Assembly (NCBI GenBank): GCA_905182105.1
Contig: CAJJAR010000006.1
Location: 62,001 to 126,000, forward strand
DNA: 64,000 nucleotides
Direction of reading: 5' to 3'
DNA from: an uncultured Paracoccaceae bacterium
Lineage (GTDB): Bacteria; Pseudomonadota; Alphaproteobacteria; Rhodobacterales; Rhodobacteraceae
Below, piece by piece: positions 27,674-37,304 of this stretch; positions within the stretch are counted from its first letter, which is position 1, and each line of letters begins with the position of its first letter. The position numbers were made by a program, and so were the translations under genes. Under the pieces are notes generated by a model. The model worked only from the letters and a program-made list of their open reading frames with translations, was not told the origin of the DNA and made no database searches.

Positions 27674-30532
27674 ATGGCTGAATTAAAAAATATTGAAGTA
27701 CGCGGCGCGCGTGAAAACAACCTAAAATCAATCGACGTGGATATTCCGCGCGACCAATTAGTGGTTATTACAGGCTTGTCTGGGTCTGGCAAATCTTCGC
27801 TCGCTTTTGACACCATCTATGCCGAAGGTCAGCGACGCTATGTTGAATCCCTCAGCGCATATGCCCGCCAATTTCTTGATATGATGCAGAAACCTGATGT
27901 GGATCACATCAGTGGTTTAAGTCCTGCGATTTCGATTGAGCAGAAAACAACGTCCAAAAATCCACGCTCTACTGTGGGAACAGTCACTGAAATTTATGAC
28001 TACATGCGTTTGTTGTTCGCACGCGTCGGGACGCCCTATTCACCGACGACAGGCAAGCCGATTGAGGCCCAACAAATCCAAGATATGGTTGATCGTGTTA
28101 TGGCAATGGAGGAGGGCACGCGTGCTTATCTATTGGCTCCGATCATCCGCGATCGTAAAGGCGAGTACCGCAAAGAGTTCATCGAACTGCGCAAACAGGG
28201 TTTTCAACGTGTCAAAGTGGATGGTGAATTCCATGATCTGGACGAACCACCGACGCTTGATAAGAAATTTCGTCATGACATCGACGTGGTTGTTGATCGT
28301 ATTGTGGTGCGCGAAGGGTTAGAGACACGTCTGGCGGACAGTTTGCGCACTGCGCTTGATCTGGCGGACGGTATTGCCATCGTTGAAACCGCACCGGCTG
28401 AGGGTGACCCTGTCCGCAATACATTTTCTGAGAAATTTGCCTGTCCCGTCAGTGGTTTCACGATTCCAGAGATCGAACCGCGCTTGTTCTCATTCAACGC
28501 GCCTTTTGGGGCCTGCCCAACCTGTGACGGTCTTGGCAAAGAGCTGTTCTTTGACGAACGCCTTGTCGTGCCGGATGCAGATTTGCGCGTTTATGATGGT
28601 GCTTTGGCCCCGTGGCGCAAAGGTAAATCACCGTACTTTTTGCAGACAATCGAATCCATCGCCAAACATTATGAGTTTGATCCACAGACAAAATGGAAAG
28701 ACCTTCCAGCGCATGTGAAGCAGGTCTTTTTGCACGGTTCTGGTGATGAAGAACTTGAATTTCGCTATGACGAAGGTGGACGTGTTTACAACGTGACCCG
28801 CGTCTTTGAAGGGGTCATCCCAAACATGGAACGCCGCTATCGTGAGACCGATAGCAACTGGATCCGTGAAGAGTTTGAGCGCTACCAAAACAACCGCCCA
28901 TGCGGGAAGTGCGAAGGCTATCGTCTGCGCCCCGAAGCGCTTGCAGTGAAGATCGCAGATATCCATGCAGGGCAAATTGTACAGATGTCGATCAGCGAAG
29001 CATTCGCGTGGTGTGACACTGTTCCTGAGCGTTTGACCAAACAAAAGAATGAGATTGCCAAAGCCATTTTAAAGGAAATTCGTGAGCGCCTTGGTTTCCT
29101 TAATAATGTTGGATTAGAATATCTTACGCTGTCACGTTCAAGTGGTACATTGAGTGGTGGTGAAAGCCAACGTATCCGTTTGGCTAGCCAGATTGGTTCT
29201 GGCCTGACGGGCGTTCTTTATGTTCTGGATGAGCCTTCCATCGGCCTGCACCAGCGCGACAATGATCGCCTTCTACTGACACTTAAGAACCTGCGCGATC
29301 AGGGCAATACCGTGATCGTGGTCGAACATGATGAAGAAGCAATTCGTGAAGCCGACTACGTCTTTGACATCGGTCCGGGCGCGGGCGTGCATGGTGGTGA
29401 GGTCGTATCACACGGGACCCCTGATCAGGTTGCCAATGACCCTAAATCTTTGACCGGTCAGTACCTCACGGGTGCTCGTTCAATTGCAGTGCCAGAGACA
29501 CGCCGTAAAGGTAAGAAGAGGTCGCTGAAGGTTGTCAAAGCCACGGGCAACAACCTCAAAAATGTTACCGTTGAATTCCCATTGGGGCAGTTCGTTTGTG
29601 TGACGGGCGTTTCAGGGGGCGGTAAATCCACGCTGACAATTGAGACACTGTTTAAGACTGCATCCATGCGCCTGAACGGGGCGCGCCAGACACCTGCGCC
29701 TTGTGAAACCATCAAGGGGCTTGAGCTGTTGGATAAGGTCATCGACATCGACCAACGCGCCATTGGCCGTACGCCGCGGTCGAACCCCGCAACCTACACA
29801 GGGGCCTTTACTCCGATGCGTGATTGGTTTGCTAGTTTGCCTGAATCCAAAGCGCGCGGTTATAAGCCGGGGCGTTTCAGTTTTAACGTCAAAGGTGGAC
29901 GCTGTGAGGCGTGCCAGGGCGATGGCGTGATCAAGATCGAGATGCACTTCCTGCCTGATGTCTATGTTGAATGTGAAACCTGCCGCGGTGCGCGTTACAA
30001 CCGCGAAACGCTTGAGATTAAGTTTAAGGGCAAAAGCATCGCCGATATTTTGGACATGACGGTTGAGGACGCGCAAACGTTCTTCCAGGCGGTGCCAAGT
30101 ATTCGCGACAAAATGGATGCATTGGTGCGTGTTGGGCTGGGCTATATCAAGGTGGGCCAACAGGCGACGACCTTGTCAGGTGGTGAAGCACAGCGTGTGA
30201 AACTGTCTAAGGAACTCAGCAAGCGCTCCACTGGCCGCACGCTGTATATCCTTGATGAACCAACGACTGGTTTGCACTTTGAAGACGTGCGCAAGTTATT
30301 GGAAGTTCTGCATGAATTGGTGGATCAGGGGAATTCGGTGATCGTGATCGAACACAACCTTGATGTGATCAAAACCGCCGACCACATCATCGACATCGGC
30401 CCAGAGGGCGGTGATGGTGGTGGTATTGTTGTTGCCATAGGCACACCTGAAAAAGTGGCCGAGGTCGAGGGCAGCTATACAGGCTATTACCTGAAGGACA
30501 TGCTGAAGCCGAAAGCGGCACCCGCTAAATAG
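27674..30532 (+). CDS. uvrA: excinuclease ABC subunit A
   Basis: This is the damage-recognition ATPase of nucleotide excision repair. The ATG at 27674 follows AAAGGAG with 6-nt spacing and gives 952 residues ([18 protein letters not shown]); a longer frame was rejected. Two ABC ATPase modules are seen: Walker [14 protein letters not shown] and [13 protein letters not shown], and signatures [12 protein letters not shown] and [15 protein letters not shown]. Zinc-finger cysteine pairs occur at [18 protein letters not shown] and [17 protein letters not shown]. Regulation by LexA is indicated by the box upstream. Its TAG stop abuts the end of the opposing decayed gene. Confidence 0.98.
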   Translation: MAELKNIEVRGARENNLKSIDVDIPRDQLVVITGLSGSGKSSLAFDTIYAEGQRRYVESLSAYARQFLDMMQKPDVDHISGLSPAISIEQKTTSKNPRSTVGTVTEIYDYMRLLFARVGTPYSPTTGKPIEAQQIQDMVDRVMAMEEGTRAYLLAPIIRDRKGEYRKEFIELRKQGFQRVKVDGEFHDLDEPPTLDKKFRHDIDVVVDRIVVREGLETRLADSLRTALDLADGIAIVETAPAEGDPVRNTFSEKFACPVSGFTIPEIEPRLFSFNAPFGACPTCDGLGKELFFDERLVVPDADLRVYDGALAPWRKGKSPYFLQTIESIAKHYEFDPQTKWKDLPAHVKQVFLHGSGDEELEFRYDEGGRVYNVTRVFEGVIPNMERRYRETDSNWIREEFERYQNNRPCGKCEGYRLRPEALAVKIADIHAGQIVQMSISEAFAWCDTVPERLTKQKNEIAKAILKEIRERLGFLNNVGLEYLTLSRSSGTLSGGESQRIRLASQIGSGLTGVLYVLDEPSIGLHQRDNDRLLLTLKNLRDQGNTVIVVEHDEEAIREADYVFDIGPGAGVHGGEVVSHGTPDQVANDPKSLTGQYLTGARSIAVPETRRKGKKRSLKVVKATGNNLKNVTVEFPLGQFVCVTGVSGGGKSTLTIETLFKTASMRLNGARQTPAPCETIKGLELLDKVIDIDQRAIGRTPRSNPATYTGAFTPMRDWFASLPESKARGYKPGRFSFNVKGGRCEACQGDGVIKIEMHFLPDVYVECETCRGARYNRETLEIKFKGKSIADILDMTVEDAQTFFQAVPSIRDKMDALVRVGLGYIKVGQQATTLSGGEAQRVKLSKELSKRSTGRTLYILDEPTTGLHFEDVRKLLEVLHELVDQGNSVIVIEHNLDVIKTADHIIDIGPEGGDGGGIVVAIGTPEKVAEVEGSYTGYYLKDMLKPKAAPAK

Positions 30533-32124
30533 TTAGGCAGCCATTGCCGCCAAAAGCGGCCCAGCTTCGCGTCCTTTAATACGAGGGCGCGCGGAACCCC
30601 CATGATTGCCAAGATTTTCGCGCAGTTCAGGGAACAGGGTTAGGATCTCTTCTTGGGTGTCATAGTGAAAGCCAGACATTGTCTGATCCCCCGGTTAATA
30701 GCTTTCACAGGCCACGCCATTGGCGGTGATCACCTAGTGACGATCAAACAGCATGTGGTGGTATGTGACTTGCTCCATGTCATAGTCGTTGGTTACAGTC
30801 AGGTTGTGGATCAAATCCTTGGCTTTTACCAGCACCTCTGTTTCGCCAAACAACGGTTCCCCCCAACACCCTTCAACAAGAACGCGGTGCTGTGGTGAAA
30901 CCAACAAATCTGAGGTTGCGCCGAATGAACCTTCTTTAATTCGAATAGGGCATTGTTTTGGATTGTTGAAAATTGTGCTGTTCCCAATCCAACGGACCAT
31001 TTTCAGGCCGTAATCATGGGTGTGAACATACATGCCAGCGGTAATGTTTTCGATCAAGACAGAGCCATTAGTCGTTTCAATGGAAGTCCCTGAAACGAAA
31101 AATAGAATTTGGACGACTTCGACCAAGGCACTGTCAGTATTGTGTGCCGCATCTTCAATTGTGTAGTTGAAATAGACAGTCTCGAGGTCAGCATCGCCCT
31201 GAATTTCAAACGTTCCGTCGGACAGGAGGGTAATCGTTTGTCCTTCGCCAAGGTAATTGAATTGTTGGAAGGGTCAGATGTGACAACAGCCTGACCGTGT
31301 AAGTGCGTGACCGTCAATGCACCACCAGTTGAACTGTCATTGCCCAAAACATCAAGAATTATTGTATCATTTTTGCCAAAGATGATGGTGTCATCTTTGG
31401 CAATGACAGTCGAGTGAACCGAACCACCTGCGATCAAAAAATTGGTATCATAGCCGCTGTCGCCAACATCTGCGACGCCAACTTTTAAGGTATTGATTGC
31501 GCCAGGGGTTACAGGTGCAACAAAGGTCAAGGTAACAGTGAAGCCATCCATTTCCGTGTTAAATTGATCTGCCAAGTTATTGTTGAAAATATTTTGCGTT
31601 TCGCCACTGTTAATGTTGCTAATAGATGCCGTACCGTCGCCAACACTGACCGTCGCGAGAGTGCCATTCACCCAAACGCCAATGACGTCGTTGTATTGTG
31701 TGTTCACAAAGTCGGGATATTCTTCAGAGCTTAGGACGAAATCAAGGGTAATGGTGTCGCCGGTTGGCGTAAACGTTATCTCTAGAAATGTCGCGTCAAA
31801 CGAGCTGCCGATAGCAAGAGCATTAAAATCAGCGTCACCATCAATGCCACCAGTTGCATTGGTTGAGGTCCCACCTGATTGGTTTGTATTTGTGCTGCCG
31901 TCACTGTTTGTAAAATCGTTTGCGTTGCTGGTTGAAAGGATAACGCCTGTATCGCCGGGTGTTGTGAATGGGGAAACTGCATCTCCGTTTGAATATGTAC
32001 CACTAGAGTCTGCGTCACCGCTGTAGGTGGCGGTATTGACGTCCATGCCGCTGCCGAAAATTTCATTTGCCATATCAAGTGCTGTCGTACCCGTATTTAT
32101 AGGCAGCTCTGTTGCTGTCGCCAT
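30533..32124 (-). pseudogene. choice-of-anchor L / Hint-domain secreted protein gene, decayed
   Basis: From ATG 32124 a 280-residue part is intact: a choice-of-anchor L domain (LDMANEIFGSGMDV, TLDFVLSSEEYPDFVN, TLKVGVADVGDSGYDTNF) and a cadherin-like stretch (TIILDVLGNDSSTGG). Near 31250 a frameshift is needed to continue as GEGQTITLLSDGTFEIQGDA and the Hint domain. There the position of the self-splicing Cys reads ILFFVSGTSIET (Phe codon 31100-31102) instead of the usual CFVAGT. The frame is then cut by TAG 30734-30736 and TAA 30695-30697 before the normal Hint tail GDQTMSGFHYDTQ and LFPELREN, ending at 30533. Intact relatives are large Rhodobacterales surface or secreted proteins with autoprocessing modules. 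This copy has four independent lesions. Confidence 0.88.
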
Positions 32125-32389
32125 TCTTCCCTCGATCTCATTAAGCGGAGTTGATCCGCCATGAGGCAGTTATGCGGGGAGAATTTGTCATTCGATTGTA
32201 GTTAATAAGGAAATAGTGGGATCACAGAAGTGAAATGCTAAAACGATTTATGCTTTTCGGTACTTATAATTAATCTATTATTATCAAATAATTATGTCGA
32301 ATTGTGTATTGCCCTCACTACCGAAATAATCGCTTTTCTGAGAAGCAATACCGCAATTCAAACTCATTTAAGTCAGGGTTTGACCCAGA

Positions 32390-34318
32390 TCACACCCTAC
32401 GGTTGAGCTGTTCGAACCGTGGCAACATGGCACTGAAATCTTTGCCCAAACCGCCTTCGTCCTCAACGAACTTCTTATACAACGCATGGGCCAATGCACC
32501 CATTGGCGTATCTGCATCTACCGCACTTGCAGCCTGTTGGCTTAACCCTAGGTCCTTCAGCATCAGCTCAGCTGCAAATCCCGGCGCGTAATCATTGTCT
32601 GCGGGGCTGGTCGGACCAACGCCTGGGGCAGGGCAGTAGGCGTTCATCGACCATGAGTATCCAGAGGATGTGCTGACAACGTCAAACATCTTTTGACGAT
32701 CAAGGCCCAGCTTGTCTGCCAAGGCAAATGCCTCGCAGGTCGCTATCATTGTTGCTCCCAAAACCATGTTGTTGCAGATCTTGGCCGCTTGGCCTGCACC
32801 TGACGCGCCGCAATGTACTGCCTTTTGTCCCATGATCTCAAACAACGGGGACACAGTGGCAAATGCCGCCTCAGACCCGCCCGCCATGAATGTCAGCGTT
32901 CCACCGGCCGCACCACCGATACCACCCGACACAGGCGCATCAGCAGCAAATAGGCCCGCCGCCTGAGCATCCGCAGCCACGGCGCTGGCGCTCTCAACGT
33001 CGACAGTTGAACAATCCAGTAAGGTCGCACCTGATTCCATCGCAGGGATCACTTCGGCCGCAACACTGCGCAGGATCGCACCGTTGGGTAGCATTGTGAT
33101 AACAACATCTGCACCTGTTGCAGCTTCAACAGAGGTGGCCGCCACAGAAACGCCTTCAGCCGTTGTGCCAGCCGGGTCAAAGCCCGTCACGTTATGTCCC
33201 GCAGCAGCCAAGTTGGCAGCCATAGGTGCGCCCATGTTGCCCAGTCCGATAAAGCCGATGTTCATGCCGTGTCCTTCCGATGTGTCGGTTTGCAAATTTA
33301 ATGCGTTTTGGCCCAATGGCAGCAACATTTTTGAAACAACCGTCGCAGGAACGGTGCCATCTGCGAATTGCCATTTGGGGCTGTGGTCTTTGTCGATGAT
33401 CGCGGCGCGGATGCCCTCGATAAAGTCGCCGTGCTCCATACTCCGCGCGGTAAAGCGGTATTCAAGGTCCAGTGCCTTCGCCAGCGAGATGTTAGAGCCA
33501 CGCAAACGGTTCAGAATTTCAAAGGTACACGCCATAGAAAGCGAACTGTTACGGCGCAGTTGTTTTAACGTCTTTTGGGCAAACTCACTGTCGTCGTTTT
33601 CCAGTGTGGTCAAAACATCCGACAGGCCAACGCCACGGAAATGTTTGGTGATCTCAGGCATCTGTGACTGGATCGGTCCAATTTCGGCGGGGGTCTCAGG
33701 AACAAGGCAAGCGGTGTCGCCCGTTGTTTCAAGCTGGGCAATCAGGTCAGACCATTTGCCTTCGGGAATATAGATATCTGCAAAACCGGCAAAGATCGCA
33801 TCGGATGCATTCATGCGCGACGCGGTTGTACCAAGGTATTCACCCAAGCGTTCAGGAGCCAAGGCAAGCATCAAGGTACCGCCAACGTCAGGGACCAATC
33901 CAATGCCCACCTCAGGCATAGCGATCTGGCTGGTGTCACCGACAATGCGGTGTGATCCGTGACACCCAATCCCAACGCCGCCTCCCATGGTGAACCCTTG
34001 AAGGAAGGAAACAACAGGTTTTGGGTATTCAAATATCTTGGCGTTCAGGCGGTATTCATCTGCCCAAAATTTCTGACCATAGGCAAAATCACCTGCCGTG
34101 CCCGTTGCATACATATCCGCGATGTCACCACCCGAGCAGAAGGCGCGATCGCCCTGCGCGTCCATGACGACCAACTTAACAGCAGGGTCTGCGCGCCAGT
34201 CATCAAGGGCGGCCTCAATCGCCAGACACATCTCGTAGGTCATGGCGTTCAACGCCTGCGGGCGTTGCAAAGTGATGCGGCCAGTCTGGCCGATGATGCG
34301 AATAGAGATGTCAGTCAT
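32390..34318 (-). CDS. fused 3-hydroxyisobutyryl-CoA hydrolase / 3-hydroxyisobutyrate dehydrogenase
   Basis: One 642-residue frame holds two enzymes that act in sequence in valine breakdown. Residues 1-350 are an enoyl-CoA hydratase-fold HIBYL-CoA hydrolase (RPQALNAMTYEMCLAIE, FCSGGDIADMY, GFTMGGGVGIGCHGSHR, MPEVGIGLVPDVGG). From residue 352 (MNIGFIGLGNMGAPMAANL) a complete MmsB-type dehydrogenase follows, with the Rossmann motif, APVSGGIGGAAGGTLTFMAGG and the catalytic Lys region GAGQAAKICNNMVLG. These are normally separate adjacent genes. The linker QNALNLQTDTSEGHG is short and contains a full ribosome site for the second part, which may therefore also be made alone. It lies 5 nt after the acyl-CoA dehydrogenase gene, in the order ACAD then this gene. 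Confidence 0.9.
   Translation of the reverse strand: MTDISIRIIGQTGRITLQRPQALNAMTYEMCLAIEAALDDWRADPAVKLVVMDAQGDRAFCSGGDIADMYATGTAGDFAYGQKFWADEYRLNAKIFEYPKPVVSFLQGFTMGGGVGIGCHGSHRIVGDTSQIAMPEVGIGLVPDVGGTLMLALAPERLGEYLGTTASRMNASDAIFAGFADIYIPEGKWSDLIAQLETTGDTACLVPETPAEIGPIQSQMPEITKHFRGVGLSDVLTTLENDDSEFAQKTLKQLRRNSSLSMACTFEILNRLRGSNISLAKALDLEYRFTARSMEHGDFIEGIRAAIIDKDHSPKWQFADGTVPATVVSKMLLPLGQNALNLQTDTSEGHGMNIGFIGLGNMGAPMAANLAAAGHNVTGFDPAGTTAEGVSVAATSVEAATGADVVITMLPNGAILRSVAAEVIPAMESGATLLDCSTVDVESASAVAADAQAAGLFAADAPVSGGIGGAAGGTLTFMAGGSEAAFATVSPLFEIMGQKAVHCGASGAGQAAKICNNMVLGATMIATCEAFALADKLGLDRQKMFDVVSTSSGYSWSMNAYCPAPGVGPTSPADNDYAPGFAAELMLKDLGLSQQAASAVDADTPMGALAHALYKKFVEDEGGLGKDFSAMLPRFEQLNRRV
33264..33277 (-). 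promoter_or_regulatory. internal ribosome binding site at the MmsB part of the fusion
   Basis: GGAAGGA (33271-33277) followed by 6 nt and the ATG at 33264 (reading on the minus strand) is an ideal Shine-Dalgarno start inside the fused frame. It is the expected relic of a separate mmsB gene. Confidence 0.75.
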
Positions 34319-34323
34319 ATGAT

Positions 34324-35466
34324 TTAGCGGTTCTTCAACATGTCGCGGGCCACGATGACCCGCATAATTTCATTGGTGCCTTCAAGAATTTGGTGAACGC
34401 GCAGGTCGCGTACTAGCTTCTCAATGCCATAATCAGCTAGATAGCCGTAGCCGCCGTGCAGTTGTAGGCATTGATCGACAACTTTGCTGCCGACTTCAGT
34501 CACGAATTTCTTAGCCATAGCGCAATATTTGGTCGCATCTGGCGCACCTGTGTCCAATTTCCATGCCGCTTGACGTAGGAAAACACGGGCGGCTTGCATT
34601 TCGATTTCCATATCCGCAAGGCGCCATTGCAGCCCTTGGAATTGGTCGATGGATTTGCCGAAGGCTTTGCGCTCGCCCATGTAATCCAGCGTCGAGTTCA
34701 GGGCAGTTTGGGCTGCACCTAGCGAACAGGCAGAGATGTTCAAACGACCACCGTCTAAGCCCATCATCGCATACTTAAACCCTTTGCCTTCTTCACCAAT
34801 CAGGTTCTGTGCGGCGACTTTGCACTCATCAAATTGAACCTGCGCAGTGGGTTGTGAACGCCAGCCCATTTTTTGCTCTAACCCACCAAAGGACAGACCA
34901 TCTGACCCGTCTTCGACAAAAACAGTGGATACACCCGCAGCGCCGTCTTCGCCCGTGCGCACCATGCAAACATAGGCGTCTGAATAGCCACCACCCGAAA
35001 TGAACGCTTTGGTTCCGTTCAGGGTGTAGCCCTCGTTTGTACGCTCTGCGCGGGTTTTTAGGGCTGCGGCGTCTGATCCTGATCCGGGCTCTGTCAGGCA
35101 ATAGCTTAGGACAGTGTTCATCGCCAAAACGTCAGGCATCACACGTGCCTTCATTTCATCACTGCCAAAGCCGTCGATCATCTTGGCGCACATGTTGTGG
35201 ATGGAGAGGAAGGCCGCAACTGAAGGACAGGCCATGCTGAGGGCCTCAAAAACGAGGGTCGCATCAAGGCGCGAAAGGCCTGTGCCGCCGCTGTCTTCAG
35301 AAACATAAAGACCACCAAAGCCAAGTTCGCCAATTTTTGGCCACAGGTCTTTGGGGATTGTTTCGGCAATTTCCCACTCACGTGCGTAGGGCGCGATGGC
35401 GTCTTGGCCAAAGGCATAGGCCATATCAAAAATTGCAGATTGTTCTTCGCTTAAGGCAAAATCCAT
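34324..35466 (-). CDS. acyl-CoA dehydrogenase, probably isobutyryl-CoA dehydrogenase
   Basis: This 380-residue flavoprotein belongs to the acyl-CoA dehydrogenase family and passes electrons to ETF. Motifs are SYCLTEPGSGSDAAALKT (FAD/substrate loop), MMGLDGGRLNISACSLGAAQ, and the C-terminal QILEGTNEIMRVIVARDML. The catalytic Glu is placed in the usual position near YGIEKLVRDLRVHQILEG. The neighbours (HIBYL-CoA hydrolase/dehydrogenase fusion and mmsA) point to isobutyryl-CoA in valine catabolism rather than a generic chain length. The exact substrate is inferred from context. Confidence 0.92.
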   Translation of the reverse strand: MDFALSEEQSAIFDMAYAFGQDAIAPYAREWEIAETIPKDLWPKIGELGFGGLYVSEDSGGTGLSRLDATLVFEALSMACPSVAAFLSIHNMCAKMIDGFGSDEMKARVMPDVLAMNTVLSYCLTEPGSGSDAAALKTRAERTNEGYTLNGTKAFISGGGYSDAYVCMVRTGEDGAAGVSTVFVEDGSDGLSFGGLEQKMGWRSQPTAQVQFDECKVAAQNLIGEEGKGFKYAMMGLDGGRLNISACSLGAAQTALNSTLDYMGERKAFGKSIDQFQGLQWRLADMEIEMQAARVFLRQAAWKLDTGAPDATKYCAMAKKFVTEVGSKVVDQCLQLHGGYGYLADYGIEKLVRDLRVHQILEGTNEIMRVIVARDMLKNR

Positions 35467-35573
35467 GTCGGTCCTCGCGTGCTGGTTGCTAAGGGAATTG
35501 AACAGATGTTAAATTGAAACTATTTCACGAATATTTCAAAGCATGAGAGTTTGTGTTGGTCGTATTAGGGTGG

Positions 35574-35599
35574 GAGTGCCACCACAACGGGCGGCACTC
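35574..35599 (-). terminator. hairpin after mmsA
   Basis: GAGTGCC (35574-35580) pairs with GGCACTC (35593-35599) just beyond the mmsA stop. It has no strong T-run, so termination is likely but perhaps partial. Confidence 0.5.
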
Positions 35600-35607
35600 A
35601 GTATTGC

Positions 35608-37107
35608 TTATTCCATCACTGGGATTGAGAATTCTCCGCCTTCTTTAATGCCTGATGGCCAGCGCGCTGTCACAGTTTTGGTGCGTGTGTAGAATTTGAA
35701 CGCATCTGGACCGTGTTGGTTCAAATCGCCGAACACAGATTTCTTCCAGCCACCAAAGGTGTGGTAGGCCAATGGCACAGGGATTGGCACGTTGATGCCG
35801 ACCATGCCAACGTTGATGCGGTTTGCGAAATCACGGGCTGCGTCGCCGTCACGGGTAAAGATCGCCGTGCCGTTGCCGTATTCGTGGTCCATTGCAAGGC
35901 CTAGGGCCTCTTCGTATGTTTCTGCACGTACACATGTGAGGACTGGGCCAAAGATCTCGTGTTTGTAGATGTCCATGTCTTTGGTGGCGCGGTCAAACAA
36001 GTGTGGGCCAACAAAGAAGCCGTCCTCGTAGCCTTGCAATGAGAAATCGCGACCATCAACAACCAACTCAGCACCTTGATCGATACCGGTTTGAACCAAC
36101 CGTTCGATGTTGGCTTTTGCGGCTGCTGTCACAACAGGACCGTAATCCACATCGTTGCCTGAGGTGTATGGACCAACTTTTAGCTTTTCGATCCGTGGAA
36201 CCAGCTTTTTGATCAAACGATCGGCTGTGTCGTCACCCACTGGAACCGCAACGGAAATCGCCATGCAGCGTTCGCCAGCAGCGCCGTAACCGGCACCGAT
36301 CAAAGCGTCAGCTGCTTGATCCATGTCAGCATCTGGCATGATAATCATGTGGTTTTTCGCGCCACCAAAGCACTGAACACGTTTGCCGTTCGCACAACCT
36401 GTTGAGTAGATGTATTCCGCGATTGGGGTTGAACCAACAAAGCCAACAGACTGGATTACGTCGTGGTGTAGAATCGCGTCTACGGCTTCTTTGTCGCCGT
36501 TCACAACCTGAAGGATGCCTTTTGGTAGGCCTGCTTGTTCCATCAATTCAGTAAGCATCAATGGGACAGATGGATCACGCTCGGAGGGTTTCAGGATGAA
36601 CGCGTTGCCACATGCGATGGCAGGGGCAAACATCCACATCGGGATCATGGCGGGGAAATTGAACGGGGTAATGCCTGCAGTCACACCAAGAGCTTGGCGC
36701 ATGGAATACATGTCGATGCCAGGGCCTGCAGAGTCAGTGTAGTCGCCTTTGAGCAGCTCAGGGGCACCGATGCAGTACTCAACCACTTCAAGGCCGCGCT
36801 GCACGTCGCCTGCGGCGTCGGGCAGAGTTTTGCCGTGCTCGCGGGAAAGAGCCTCGGCCAACTTGTCCATGTTGTCGTTCAGTAAAGCGACGAATTTCAT
36901 CATCACACGGGCGCGGCGCTGTGGGTTTGTTGCAGCCCACTTTGGCTGTGCAGCAGCAGCGAATTGAACCGCTTGGTCCATTTCAGCAGCAGATGCCAAT
37001 GGGCACTTGGCCTGAACTTCGCCGGTGGCTGGGTTCATGACGTCTGCGAAACGGCCTGATGTGCCTTTGACGTGTGCGCCGTTGATGTAATGCGTGAGCT
37101 CTTGCAT
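35608..37107 (-). CDS. mmsA: CoA-acylating methylmalonate-semialdehyde dehydrogenase
   Basis: This enzyme oxidises methylmalonate semialdehyde to propionyl-CoA, the last valine-specific step, and also acts on malonate semialdehyde. The 499 residues match the family. Visible features are TPFNFPAMIPMWMFAPAIACGN, GFVGSTPIAEYIYSTG, the catalytic Cys in GAAGERCMAISVAVPVG, and the C-terminal GGWKKSVFGDLNQHGPDAFKF. It is upstream of the ACAD/fusion pair on the same strand but 141 nt separates them and a hairpin intervenes, so there may be a second promoter. It is divergent from a LysR gene. Confidence 0.96.
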   Translation of the reverse strand: MQELTHYINGAHVKGTSGRFADVMNPATGEVQAKCPLASAAEMDQAVQFAAAAQPKWAATNPQRRARVMMKFVALLNDNMDKLAEALSREHGKTLPDAAGDVQRGLEVVEYCIGAPELLKGDYTDSAGPGIDMYSMRQALGVTAGITPFNFPAMIPMWMFAPAIACGNAFILKPSERDPSVPLMLTELMEQAGLPKGILQVVNGDKEAVDAILHHDVIQSVGFVGSTPIAEYIYSTGCANGKRVQCFGGAKNHMIIMPDADMDQAADALIGAGYGAAGERCMAISVAVPVGDDTADRLIKKLVPRIEKLKVGPYTSGNDVDYGPVVTAAAKANIERLVQTGIDQGAELVVDGRDFSLQGYEDGFFVGPHLFDRATKDMDIYKHEIFGPVLTCVRAETYEEALGLAMDHEYGNGTAIFTRDGDAARDFANRINVGMVGINVPIPVPLAYHTFGGWKKSVFGDLNQHGPDAFKFYTRTKTVTARWPSGIKEGGEFSIPVME

Positions 37108-37145
37108 GTGGTAATCCCTTTGGTTGATTTGATCATAGCTTAGCC

Positions 37146-37163
37146 TTGCAAAAAATCATGCAA
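37146..37163. promoter_or_regulatory. LysR-type operator candidate in the mmsA/lysR divergent region
   Basis: TTGCA-N8-TGCAA, a T-N11-A type interrupted palindrome, lies between the divergent mmsA and LysR genes, 39 nt before the mmsA start. Confidence 0.5.
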
Positions 37164-37223
37164 CAGGGGAAAGATGTCAAAACAGCTTTGCATTTTTATA
37201 GGTGTGGGGATGAGGTGGGAGCA

Positions 37224-37279
37224 GGGGCTTTGCCCCCGGCCTGCGGCCTCCCCCAGAGTTTATAGGGTAAGGTGAAGGT
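37224..37279. repeat. REP-like intergenic repeat, copy 1
   Basis: This has two adjacent hairpins (GGGGC-TTT-GCCCC and GGCC-TGC-GGCC) followed by CTCCCCCAGAGTTTAT (37248-37263) and a GGTGAAGGT end. The same architecture with an identical 16-nt block recurs at 55942-56000. Confidence 0.72.
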
Positions 37280-37304
37280 GGAGCGGCAACTGGGGTGATG
37301 GGTC

